NCBI RefSeq assembly: GCF_021491375.1
Contig: NZ_JAKEVY010000003.1
Coordinates: 682,001 to 746,000, forward strand
Origin: Flavihumibacter fluminis
GTDB lineage: Bacteria; Bacteroidota; Bacteroidia; Chitinophagales; Chitinophagaceae
Direction of reading: 5' to 3'
Length of the DNA: 64,000 nt
The notes under the pieces are model-generated. The model searched no databases and was not told the DNA's origin. It saw only the letters and a list, made by a program, of their open reading frames with translations. The position numbers and the translations under genes are program-made. Below, one piece after another: positions 52,413 through 60,774 of the stretch; position 1 is the first letter of the stretch; every line of letters begins with the position of its first letter.

Positions 52413-53504
52413 ATGCTAATCTTCTTTTCCATACTTGCCATTCTGCTGATTGCCGGACTGTTTTATTTGCAGCAGCCGATTTTTGGCAAAGCACCCGAAG
52501 GTAAACGTCTGGAGCGCATCCGGCAGTCGCCAAATTTCCGGGAGGGGAAATTTCAGAACCTCAGCTATACCCCAAATCTTACAAAAGGGTATTCCTTTGC
52601 GGGCGTGCTGTATGATTTTTTCTTTAAAAAAGTGCCGGATAAAATGCCAGCCGGAACGCTTCCTTCTGTCAAAACTGATTTGCATGAATTACCAGCAGAT
52701 AGCGACCTGCTGGTTTGGTTTGGTCATTCTTCCTATTACTTGCAGGTAAATGGCTTAAGAATATTGGTGGATCCGGTCTTCAGTGGCAATGCCTCACCTA
52801 TTCCGGGAACTACCAGGGCTTTTGCGGGCTCCAATGAATACCAGGTGAAGGATATTCCGGAGCTGGATTATCTGCTGATCAGTCATGATCACTACGATCA
52901 TCTGGATTATTCTACTGTAGTAGCACTTCAGCCGAAAGTGAAAAAAGTGATTACGGGCTTAGGAATTGGAGCCCATCTGGAATACTGGGGGTATGCACCT
53001 GAACAGCTTATTGAAATGGATTGGGAGGATTCCATTAGACTTTCCAATGGCAGCCTTCTGCATGCTTTGCCAGCCCGCCATTTCAGTGGCAGAACCTTTA
53101 CCCGAAACAATACACTCTGGCTAGCGTTTCTGCTGGAGGCGGGATCAAAGAAATTATACCTGGGCGGTGATAGTGGATATGACAGTCACTTTGCTGCTAT
53201 TGGAAAGCGTTTTGGCTCCATAGATCTTGCCATTCTTGAGAATGGTCAGTACAACCTTGCCTGGCAGGCCATTCACTGTTTACCAGAGGAAGTGCTGAAA
53301 GCAGCAAAGGACCTGAATGCGAAAAAAGTGCTGCCGGTTCATAGCTCCAAATTTTCGCTGGCGCTTCACAGTTGGGATGAGCCATTGAAAGAATTGCATC
53401 GCCTAAATGAAACCTACCAGGTCAATCTCCTAACTCCAAGAATTGGTGAACTGGTGAATCTTAACATTGAGGAACATGCTTTCACAAATTGGTGGAGTGA
53501 ATGA
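52413..53504 (+). CDS. Membrane-anchored MBL-fold metallo-hydrolase
   Basis: This 363-residue protein has an N-terminal membrane or signal segment (LIFFSILAILLIAGLFYLQQ) and a metallo-beta-lactamase fold. The fold has HSSYYLQ, the HxHxDH motif SHDHYDHLD, the downstream ligand His in ALPARHFSGR, GGDSGY (Asp) and LPVHSSKF (His). It resembles the NAPE-PLD/UlaG-like lipase or lactonase branch. The substrate is unknown; action in the periplasm is inferred. Confidence 0.85.
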   Translation: MLIFFSILAILLIAGLFYLQQPIFGKAPEGKRLERIRQSPNFREGKFQNLSYTPNLTKGYSFAGVLYDFFFKKVPDKMPAGTLPSVKTDLHELPADSDLLVWFGHSSYYLQVNGLRILVDPVFSGNASPIPGTTRAFAGSNEYQVKDIPELDYLLISHDHYDHLDYSTVVALQPKVKKVITGLGIGAHLEYWGYAPEQLIEMDWEDSIRLSNGSLLHALPARHFSGRTFTRNNTLWLAFLLEAGSKKLYLGGDSGYDSHFAAIGKRFGSIDLAILENGQYNLAWQAIHCLPEEVLKAAKDLNAKKVLPVHSSKFSLALHSWDEPLKELHRLNETYQVNLLTPRIGELVNLNIEEHAFTNWWSE

Positions 53505-53915
53505 TTACCGTATAGGATGAATAAAATAAAATGTCTCTGGCATATTAGTCAGGATAGCCAGACAGGTTGCATTTTCACAATTATAGGTGGGAGGGTTTTT
53601 TGAAATCAGTACTTTAAAAGAACTGGGTTCAAAGTTTCCATCATTGTTTGGATATAGATTGGTATTTGCAAATTCTGAGCAAAGTAACTGGCTTGAAAAC
53701 ACGCCATTGTATTTCTTTCCTTTGTACGTAAAATTCTGTTCTCCGTACTTTTTAAGGGAGTCTTCCTGGATTTCAAAGATAACGGAGCCGCATAGGGCAT
53801 CAATAGCTTTTACAGTAACAATTGCTTCTCCTGTTAGTTCCTGCTGTTGATTTACTTTCTGGCAGGCGGTAAAAAATAGCGTAGTTGTTAATAAGGCAAG
53901 ACAAAGCTTTCGCAT
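53505..53915 (-). CDS. Small lipoprotein of unknown function
   Basis: This 136-residue protein has a lipobox (LFFTAC, Cys at about 18). It has several cysteines beyond the lipobox (LCGSV, LLCSE, YNCENATC), possibly forming disulfides. No family recognised. It ends directly against the convergent MBL-fold gene. Confidence 0.65.
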   Translation of the reverse strand: MRKLCLALLTTTLFFTACQKVNQQQELTGEAIVTVKAIDALCGSVIFEIQEDSLKKYGEQNFTYKGKKYNGVFSSQLLCSEFANTNLYPNNDGNFEPSSFKVLISKNPPTYNCENATCLAILTNMPETFYFIHPIR

Positions 53916-54005
53916 ATATATTAAATTTTGGTTCTCATGTAAAGGTTTGACAAAAGCTTTCCTGATTGCGTTGCATCCCTACCGTATTTATAGTAGTTTT
54001 AAGCC

Positions 54006-55022
54006 ATGGCAACTGTTTCGCTTAAGGATATTGCTGAAAAGGCCGGAGTTTCGGTTACCCTGGTTTCCTACGTGCTAAACAATCAGCATGAAAACAGGAT
54101 TAAAAAGGAAACTGCGGATAAGATTCGGAAAGTAGCTAAATCGCTTAATTACCAGAAAAACATTGTCGCGCGGAGTCTGAAAACCAATAAAACCCAGAGT
54201 ATTGGGCTGATTGTTTCGGATATCGCTAATCCTTTTTTTGCGCAGCTGGCACGTTGTATTGAAGATGAAGCCGATCGCCACGGTTATGCTGTCATTTTTG
54301 GCAGTTCGGATGAAGATCCGGCTAAATTTAAACGGGTACTTGATTTTATGTCCACCCGGCAGGTGGATGGCCTGATCATTGCGGCACCTGCGGGAAGTGA
54401 GACATCCATCCGCAGTTTAAAAAAATCAAAGGTTCCATTCATTTTAATCGATCGCTATTTCCCGGGTATTTCCTGTGATTATGTGGGACTGAATAATTTT
54501 GATGCCGCGCAACTGGCAATCCGGCAATTGCTGTCGCAAAAGAAAACCCGGATTGGTATGCTTGCCTTCAGTAATCCATTGCATACACTTCAGGAGCGAA
54601 CTCGGGGGTATGAAGAAGCGTTGCGATCAGCAGGCATACGGTTGGAAAAATCCAGGGTTAAGCAGTTGGGTACTTCTGTTAGTTATGCTGAGGTAAAAGC
54701 AGCCATGGATGCCTTACTCGACCAACCTAAACCGATCGATGCCATCTTTTGCGCATCCAATCTAATGTCGGGGTATTGTCTGCAATACATTCATGCGAAG
54801 CGAATAAAAGTGCCGGAACGTATTGCCCTGGTAGGGTTTGATAGCCTGGATGATTTTGAATTGTTTGATGCGCCGTATGCGTATATACGTCAGCCTATAC
54901 AACAGATGGGCTCATTGGCCATTCAGCGCCTGCTTTCCAAATTGAATGGTGAAACCAAATCCGCTTTTCTGGAATTGCAGGCAGAGCTCATTGTAAAGCA
55001 ACCGGCAAGAAATCCTGAATAA
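54006..55022 (+). CDS. LacI family transcriptional regulator
   Basis: This 338-residue LacI/GalR regulator has the N-terminal HTH (VSLKDIAEKAGVSVTLVSYVLNN) with hinge helix (NIVARSLKTNKT) and a periplasmic-binding-like domain (SIGLIVSDIANPFFAQLARC). It converges on the MFS gene at 55028-56209. A perfect 18-bp palindrome in that gene's promoter is the most likely target. Effector not known; a sugar or nucleoside is usual for the family. Confidence 0.93.
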   Translation: MATVSLKDIAEKAGVSVTLVSYVLNNQHENRIKKETADKIRKVAKSLNYQKNIVARSLKTNKTQSIGLIVSDIANPFFAQLARCIEDEADRHGYAVIFGSSDEDPAKFKRVLDFMSTRQVDGLIIAAPAGSETSIRSLKKSKVPFILIDRYFPGISCDYVGLNNFDAAQLAIRQLLSQKKTRIGMLAFSNPLHTLQERTRGYEEALRSAGIRLEKSRVKQLGTSVSYAEVKAAMDALLDQPKPIDAIFCASNLMSGYCLQYIHAKRIKVPERIALVGFDSLDDFELFDAPYAYIRQPIQQMGSLAIQRLLSKLNGETKSAFLELQAELIVKQPARNPE

Positions 55023-55027
55023 ACTGC

Positions 55028-56209
55028 TTAATGGGCAGGCAGATAAGCCGCCGGGGAACTTTCTTCTGTCTTGTATTTCAGGATGAAAACTACGCTTAAT
55101 GCCAATCCGCCTAAAGCCATAATAGCACCAGCCAGTGAAGGATAATTAAATCCTAATCCATACGCAAGCGGGAGTCCGCCAAAATAAGCACCCAGAGAAT
55201 TGGCCACATTAAATGCTGCCTGCATGAAAGCGGCACCCATTCGGGCTGAATCTTTTGCTGTGGTAATCATCAGCATGTTAATGGGAGAGGAAACAGCCAT
55301 TGCCAGTAATCCGCAGAGAAAGGTCAGTATCAGGGAAAAGTATTGATTATCGGAAAAGAAGAACACTGCCAGCAGCGTGATAACCTGCAGCAGGAAAAGC
55401 AGTATGGCAGCTTTATCTGCCCGCATTTTATCTGCGAGTATGCCACCCAGGATATTTCCGATGACCATTCCAATTCCGGCGAGTAGCATGATATAAGGAA
55501 CAAAAGAAGGAGAGAAGCGGGATACATGGATAGACAAAGGAGCTACATAACTGAACCAGGCAAAGAGTCCACCGAAGCCGATGGCAGTAATGAGCAGAAT
55601 CAACCAGGCTTTGCCGGTTTTGAAAAACTGCAATTCTGATTTTACAGAACTGGAGGAATCTGCCTGTTGATCTGGTAACCATTTATGGATAAAGAATACG
55701 GTAACAGCACCAATCAATGCTACAAACAGGAAGGCGAATCTCCAGCTGAGTGCTTGTCCCACCAGTGTAACCAGTGGTACCATTGCCAGGTTGGCAACTG
55801 TCAAACCTAAAAACATCATGGCAATGGACTGAGCCTGTTTCCCTTCTTTTGCCATTTGGGAGGCAACCACAGCTCCGATACCAAAAAACGCGCCGTGAGG
55901 CAATCCGGATAAAAAACGCAACAGGATCAGTGAATTGAAGTCAGGTGCGAGTCCGGATAATCCATTGAATAAGGTGAACATTGCCATTAAGACCAGCAAT
56001 GTTTTTTTAGGATTGTGTTTGGTAGACATTCCAACCAGTAAGGGAGCACCAACTACAACGCCCAAAGCATAAGCAGAAATGAGGTAACCTGCAGTAGGAA
56101 TGCTAACACCCATAGCGGCTGCCACTTCTGGCAGCAGGCCCATGATCACGAATTCGGTGGTACCGATACCAAGTCCGCCGAGTGTCAGTGGGAATATATA
56201 CTTGTTCAT
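55028..56209 (-). CDS. MFS transporter, AraJ/sugar-efflux type
   Basis: This 393-residue permease with 12 membrane helices starts NKYIFPLTLGGLGIGTTEFVIMGLLPEVAAAMGVSIPTAG, the DHA1-type signature shared by AraJ, SotB and NepI-like efflux proteins. Motif A-like loop is GMSTKHNPKKTL. It probably exports sugars, nucleosides or drugs. Control by the convergent LacI regulator through the palindrome at 56235-56252 is inferred. Confidence 0.85.
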   Translation of the reverse strand: MNKYIFPLTLGGLGIGTTEFVIMGLLPEVAAAMGVSIPTAGYLISAYALGVVVGAPLLVGMSTKHNPKKTLLVLMAMFTLFNGLSGLAPDFNSLILLRFLSGLPHGAFFGIGAVVASQMAKEGKQAQSIAMMFLGLTVANLAMVPLVTLVGQALSWRFAFLFVALIGAVTVFFIHKWLPDQQADSSSSVKSELQFFKTGKAWLILLITAIGFGGLFAWFSYVAPLSIHVSRFSPSFVPYIMLLAGIGMVIGNILGGILADKMRADKAAILLFLLQVITLLAVFFFSDNQYFSLILTFLCGLLAMAVSSPINMLMITTAKDSARMGAAFMQAAFNVANSLGAYFGGLPLAYGLGFNYPSLAGAIMALGGLALSVVFILKYKTEESSPAAYLPAH

Positions 56210-56234
56210 TTGCCTGCCTGTTTAATATGCGTAA

Positions 56235-56252
56235 TGTTGAAACGTTTCAACA
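56235..56252. promoter_or_regulatory. Perfect 18-bp LacI-type palindrome upstream of the MFS gene
   Basis: TGTTGAAACGTTTCAACA is fully symmetric with the central CG typical of LacI/PurR/CcpA operators. It lies 26 bp upstream of the MFS start. No second copy was found in front of the LacI gene. Confidence 0.8.
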
Positions 56253-56411
56253 AATTTACAACAGATTGTGTAAAATGTACACAAACGGAGTTGAAAAAAA
56301 TGTTAATCGAAAGAGAATGGGCAGGAATGACTTCCACTTTTGAGCCTGTGAAGCATTGATTTACAACCGATAGTAATTTGTTTTAGCAAACCTGTCTAGC
56401 TGCAAAAAAAA

Positions 56412-56455
56412 TTGGAAAAGAAGTCGGAAGTTCTATATTTGCAATAATGTTGCAA
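56412..56455 (+). promoter_or_regulatory. Promoter and Fur-family-like dyad of the metal cluster
   Basis: TTGG at 56412-56415, a spacer of 19 bases after the TTG, and a perfect -7 box TATATTTG (56434-56441). The dyad TTGCAATAATGTTGCAA (56439-56455, 14 of 17 symmetric positions) overlaps the -7 box, the expected start site and the ATG at 56447. A bound repressor here would block initiation. Assignment to a Zur/Fur-type metal repressor is an inference from the gene content downstream. Confidence 0.55.
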
Positions 56456-57154
56456 AAAATTAGATTTCAAATATTGTTGCTTCAGCTCTTATTAGGAAAC
56501 TGGCCAATCACTGCTCAAGTGAGTTCAAATCCATATGGACTCCCAATTCAAACCAGCCTGCAAGAGCTGCGTCAATCGATTCATGCTGACTCCAATAAAG
56601 CAATGGTGAAGCTGAGTGCTATTATTCCAGGCATACAGCTGGATATCAAGTATGCCGGAACTGCAAATATCTTTTATGAACAATTGTACGCCCGGCCGCA
56701 TGCTTATGTACGATTACCCGTGGCCAAAGCATTGGCAGCGGTTCAGCAGGAACTTCGGGAAATGGGACTTGCCCTGAAAATTTATGATGCATACAGACCC
56801 TACTCAGTTACCTGCCGTATGTTTGAGCGCCTACCGGATACCATTTACATGGGGCTTCCACGAACCGGGAGTAAGCACAACCGGGGAATAGCGCTGGACC
56901 TTACATTAATCAATCTGAAAACGGGCAAAGAACTCGAAATGCCAACTCCTTTTGATGCACTAGTGTATGCCTCTCATCCTAACTTTCAACAACTACCCGA
57001 GCAGGTTATTCGAAACAGGGAAACACTTAAAAGTATCATGCAGAAACACGGCTTTGAAGTGGATCCTGTAGAATGGTGGCATTATAATTATAGCGCAGGC
57101 AAGAACTATGAATTGATGGATATAGATCCCGATCTTTTTGAACAACTACGATAA
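56447..57154 (+). CDS. VanX-like D-alanyl-D-alanine dipeptidase
   Basis: This 235-residue exported zinc peptidase of family M15D has a signal peptide (ILLLQLLLGNWPITAQ). It shows the substrate Arg in DAYRPYS, zinc ligands in SKHNRGIALDL (SxHxxGxAxD) and the catalytic Glu/His pair in VEWWHYN. It should hydrolyse D-Ala-D-Ala in the periplasm, more likely for wall turnover than vancomycin resistance. The ATG falls at the predicted transcript start, so translation may be leaderless. It opens the seven-gene plus-strand cluster. Confidence 0.87.
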   Translation: MLQKIRFQILLLQLLLGNWPITAQVSSNPYGLPIQTSLQELRQSIHADSNKAMVKLSAIIPGIQLDIKYAGTANIFYEQLYARPHAYVRLPVAKALAAVQQELREMGLALKIYDAYRPYSVTCRMFERLPDTIYMGLPRTGSKHNRGIALDLTLINLKTGKELEMPTPFDALVYASHPNFQQLPEQVIRNRETLKSIMQKHGFEVDPVEWWHYNYSAGKNYELMDIDPDLFEQLR

Positions 57155-57174
57155 ATGGTAATTCCAGTTAAAGT

Positions 57175-57513
57175 TTGAAATTTTACCTACGATATAAAAA
57201 GCTTGTGGCAGGTGTATTGCTACTGCTTTATGGCTTTATTTCATTACCTGTAATACTGTGGCACGACCATGCTTATTCCGAAACCCAACAGGACTTTAAG
57301 CAAAACAATACAGAATCATTATCCAAACTAAACGAGGGTACCTCTAACTCCTGTTCAATTTGTGCTCATGAATATGCAGCATATACAGATGAACATGGCT
57401 TCCGATTTATTTCAGCAGCAATATATTGGGAAACTACCTCAGCAACAACGATTCATCAGCTAATGTGTTATGAGCTGGCAAATAGGTCGTATCGGGGGCC
57501 TCCTGCTCTTTAA
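57175..57513 (+). CDS. Small His/Cys-rich membrane protein
   Basis: This 112-residue protein has an N-terminal membrane helix (LVAGVLLLLYGFISLPVILW), then a potential metal-binding cluster: WHDHAY, CSICAHEY and DEHGF. It ends in SYRGPP-x-L, a C-terminal motif I associate with small Bacteroidota proteins near TonB receptors. No enzyme. A TTG start at 57175 is required because no in-frame ATG is available. A hairpin with a T-rich tail (57531-57553) follows it. Confidence 0.6.
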   Translation: MKFYLRYKKLVAGVLLLLYGFISLPVILWHDHAYSETQQDFKQNNTESLSKLNEGTSNSCSICAHEYAAYTDEHGFRFISAAIYWETTSATTIHQLMCYELANRSYRGPPAL

Positions 57514-57530
57514 GTTCCTATTCCTGTCTC

Positions 57531-57553
57531 AACTCTAACGGAGTTTTCTTTTT
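57531..57553 (+). terminator. Weak intrinsic terminator inside the metal cluster
   Basis: AACTC (57531-57535) / GAGTT (57541-57545), 5-base loop, then TTCTTTTT. The stem is short, so it may reduce rather than stop transcription into the ABC genes. Confidence 0.4.
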
Positions 57554-57571
57554 CATTCAAAAAATAATGTC

Positions 57572-58273
57572 ATGCCAGTTCTTGAAATGGTCGGACTGTG
57601 CAAGCACTATAATGATGTGCCTGCCCTCAACGACCTTACCCTCCGTATTGAGGAGGGCGAAGTTTATTGCCTGCTTGGTCAGAATGGAGCAGGTAAAACC
57701 ACTACCATTCATCTTATTTTAGGCTTTCTGGAAGCCAGTTCCGGATCTTGTTCAATTAACGGGATTCCTGTTCAGGTAAACCGCACCGAGAGCCGTAAGG
57801 AAGTAGCTTATATTCCTGAAATTGTTCAGTTATACGGACAATTATCAGGCCTCGAAAATCTTGATTTTTTTAGCCGGCTTGCGGGCTTGAAATACCCGCA
57901 GGCAGAATTGAGTGCTTTTCTTTCCAAAGCAGGGTTACAAAAAGATGCCCATACAAAACGGTTAGCCACCTATTCAAAAGGGATGCGTCAGAAAGTAGGT
58001 ATTGCAATCGCCCTCGCGAAAAATGCAAAATTGATTGTAATGGATGAACCTACCAGTGGACTGGATCCCAAAGCAACTGCTGAATTCACTGAGTTGTGTA
58101 AAAAGTTATCAGCTGAAGGCACCACCATATTTATGGCAACCCATGATATTTTCAATGCAGTCAGTTTAGGTACCCGAATAGGAATTATGAAGGAAGGAAA
58201 ACTGGTTCATGAACTTTCTACCAAAACCATCAATGCGGAAGCCCTCCAACAGCTTTATCTGGAAACTATTTAA
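57572..58273 (+). CDS. ABC transporter ATP-binding protein
   Basis: This 233-residue ATPase of the NosF/ABC-2 type has Walker A GQNGAGKTT, Q-loop YIPE, signature YSKGMRQKV, Walker B LIVMDEPTSGLD and the switch His in ATHDIF. Its membrane partners are most likely the two permeases at 60775 and 62233, separated from it by the TonB receptor. The gap to the receptor is 10 bases. Confidence 0.9.
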   Translation: MPVLEMVGLCKHYNDVPALNDLTLRIEEGEVYCLLGQNGAGKTTTIHLILGFLEASSGSCSINGIPVQVNRTESRKEVAYIPEIVQLYGQLSGLENLDFFSRLAGLKYPQAELSAFLSKAGLQKDAHTKRLATYSKGMRQKVGIAIALAKNAKLIVMDEPTSGLDPKATAEFTELCKKLSAEGTTIFMATHDIFNAVSLGTRIGIMKEGKLVHELSTKTINAEALQQLYLETI

Positions 58274-58283
58274 GCTTAATCAA

Positions 58284-60764
58284 ATGAAATATATAGTTCT
58301 CATTACGTCATACATGCTTTTTGTTTTTCCTTGCCTTGCTCAATTTTCAATTTCAGGTAAAGTTGAATCCGAATCAAAAGAACCTCTATCAGGAGCTACC
58401 ATAGAACTTCGATCAAAGAAAAACAGCTATTCAGCCATAAGTAATGATCAGGGAATATTTTCGCTGTCATCTCTTGCTGGTGGCCGTTATATGGTAAAGG
58501 TTTCATCAATTGGATATGAAGAATATATTGAAACAATAGTACTAGATGAAAAAAAGGTATTGGATGATCTGAAAATTCGTTTAATTCAGTCCCATTCCTT
58601 CTTGCAGTCGGTGGAAGTTACCGGAAGAGCATCCAGAAAATATACCAGTGATTATTCATTCGGAGCTACCAAAACAGCAATGCTCAACAAAGATATTCCG
58701 CTTGGAATTGCTACTATCACAAAAGAATTAATACAGGACCGACAGGCTTTTCAATTAGCAGATGCGGTCAAAATAGCCAGCGGAGTAATTCCATCGAGTT
58801 ATTACAATCAATATGCTATTCGCGGTATCAGCCAGAATGAAGAAGGTCAGATTATCAATGGCATGCGTACCCGACAGTTTTATTTTCTTCAACCACTTAC
58901 TACCAATATCGAACGGGTAGAAGTAATTAAAGGTCCGGCCAGTGCAAGTTTCTCCAGCGTGGATCCGGGTGGCAGTATTAATCTGGTAACCAAAAAGCCT
59001 CTGGATGTTTCCAGAAAGAACATTAGTATCAGTGCTGGTAGCTTTAGTACCATACGTGGTACTCTTGATTTTACTGGTCCGCTTAATGAATCAAAAACAT
59101 TACTGTACAGATTGAATGCCGCCTATCAGGAAGCCAAAAGTTTTCGTGATCTGATCGGCCAGAAAAATTTATTACTCTCTCCTTCTTTCAGCTATATCCC
59201 AAATAAAAAGACATCTGTAAATGTTGAGTTGATTTATTCGAACAATGATGGGAAGCTGGATCGTGGTCAACCTATTTTCGGTGCAATTGCTGGCCAGACC
59301 AGATTAAACAGCACCCCCATTGAATTGAATTTAGGTGCACCCAATGATTATTTTAAATCGAAAGAGCTCATTGTCATGGGAAACCTGTCTCATGAATTGA
59401 CAAAAGGTGTCAGCATTATTGCTTCCTACATGAAGCAAACCTGGAATGAGGATTTGCTTGAACACCGAACCACGAATGCTTTTGCAATTGATTTGCAAAA
59501 TCAGCCTGTTACCACCCTGGCAGCCATGCAACTGGTACAGCGGCAACAAAACTGGAATATTGACAATTACAACAGCTATTTGAAGTTTGATTTTTCTACA
59601 GGCGCTGTCAGACATACGTTGCTGGCTGGCTATGACCTCCACAGCTGGCAAAAACTAAAGGGAGGCGGACAGAATGCAGCCCGCGGTTTTTACCTGAAAG
59701 ATGGAACGGTAACCAATAGCTTTAATCCGGCTAATGCTGATAATTATCAAACCATCTTAGTGCGGGGCATTACACTGCCAAGGCCCAATGTGCCACATTT
59801 TGATTTGGAAAATCCAGTATATACCATCCGTAATATCAGCGATTATCAATTCTCCCGAACACAATTGCCACCCGCACTGACAACAACCAATTCAGTATTT
59901 ATTCAGGAACAACTGCAATGGAGAAAGTTTACCTTATTGGCAAGTCTTCGTAATGAGTGGTTCAGGGATTTAACCAATTATAAAAATGCTAATGAAATAA
60001 CTGTCAGGCAGTCCCGCCTGCTTCCAAGAATCGGCTTAACCTATTCCATTCTTCCTGCATTGAATATATATGCCACCTATTTACAGGGATTTCAGCCGCA
60101 GGCAAACACCGTTACGCTTATGCCGGTAGCAGCACCTTCCGGAAGTAGTTTTGCGCCCCTGGAAAGCGATTTGAAGGAAATGGGAATGAAGGCAACGCTA
60201 CTTAAAGGGAAACTCTTTTTAAATGCGGCGATTTATGAAATCAATCAGCGAAATATTTTAATGAATGCCAACGACACGACCAATCCCGATTTACTGGTTA
60301 CCAGGGGAGCTGAACGAAGCAGGGGATTTGAAATGGATGCAGCAGGTTACCTCTTGCCCAATTGGCAAATCAATATTTCTTACAGTTATATTGATGCCAT
60401 TATTGTAAATGATAGGGAAGAATCATTAAAAGGAGCGAGAAAGCAGAATACTCCCTATAACAGCGGCAATCTCTGGACCCGTTACAATTTTGCCAGGGGA
60501 ACTTTGCTGAAGGATTTGGGAGTGGGAATTGGACTGCAATACAATGGGGATCGCATACCATGGTTCAACCGGTCCTTTAAAGTTCCTGCTTACACCTTAC
60601 TGGATATGGCAGTTTACTATAACCCATCGGGCAGTAATATGCAATTGTCCTTACAAGTCAATAATCTCCTGGATGAAACGTACTGGATTGGTGCACAAAA
60701 CTATTTGCGCCTGTTTCCTGGCGCACCCAGAAATCTGATGTTAACTATTTCTTACTCATTTTAA
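58284..60764 (+). CDS. TonB-dependent receptor of siderophore/metallophore type
   Basis: This 826-residue outer-membrane receptor has a signal peptide ending FVFPCLAQ and a carboxypeptidase-D-like domain (ISGKVESESKEPLSGATIELRSK). A plug follows (VEVIKGPASASFSSVDPGGSINLVTKKP) of the ferrichrome/siderophore class, then the barrel ending in LTISYSF. It lacks SusC features and has no SusD partner. The open frame begins at 58209, but the ATG at 58284 starts the signal peptide. It sits in an operon with ABC genes and a CobW GTPase, pointing to metal uptake. Confidence 0.9.
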   Translation: MKYIVLITSYMLFVFPCLAQFSISGKVESESKEPLSGATIELRSKKNSYSAISNDQGIFSLSSLAGGRYMVKVSSIGYEEYIETIVLDEKKVLDDLKIRLIQSHSFLQSVEVTGRASRKYTSDYSFGATKTAMLNKDIPLGIATITKELIQDRQAFQLADAVKIASGVIPSSYYNQYAIRGISQNEEGQIINGMRTRQFYFLQPLTTNIERVEVIKGPASASFSSVDPGGSINLVTKKPLDVSRKNISISAGSFSTIRGTLDFTGPLNESKTLLYRLNAAYQEAKSFRDLIGQKNLLLSPSFSYIPNKKTSVNVELIYSNNDGKLDRGQPIFGAIAGQTRLNSTPIELNLGAPNDYFKSKELIVMGNLSHELTKGVSIIASYMKQTWNEDLLEHRTTNAFAIDLQNQPVTTLAAMQLVQRQQNWNIDNYNSYLKFDFSTGAVRHTLLAGYDLHSWQKLKGGGQNAARGFYLKDGTVTNSFNPANADNYQTILVRGITLPRPNVPHFDLENPVYTIRNISDYQFSRTQLPPALTTTNSVFIQEQLQWRKFTLLASLRNEWFRDLTNYKNANEITVRQSRLLPRIGLTYSILPALNIYATYLQGFQPQANTVTLMPVAAPSGSSFAPLESDLKEMGMKATLLKGKLFLNAAIYEINQRNILMNANDTTNPDLLVTRGAERSRGFEMDAAGYLLPNWQINISYSYIDAIIVNDREESLKGARKQNTPYNSGNLWTRYNFARGTLLKDLGVGIGLQYNGDRIPWFNRSFKVPAYTLLDMAVYYNPSGSNMQLSLQVNNLLDETYWIGAQNYLRLFPGAPRNLMLTISYSF

Positions 60765-60774
60765 AAGTTATTGT

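Noticed and set aside
56447-57154. Vancomycin-resistance operon
   Set aside because: Only a VanX-like peptidase is present. No VanA/VanB ligase, VanH or two-component genes are nearby, and the neighbours are metal-transport genes.
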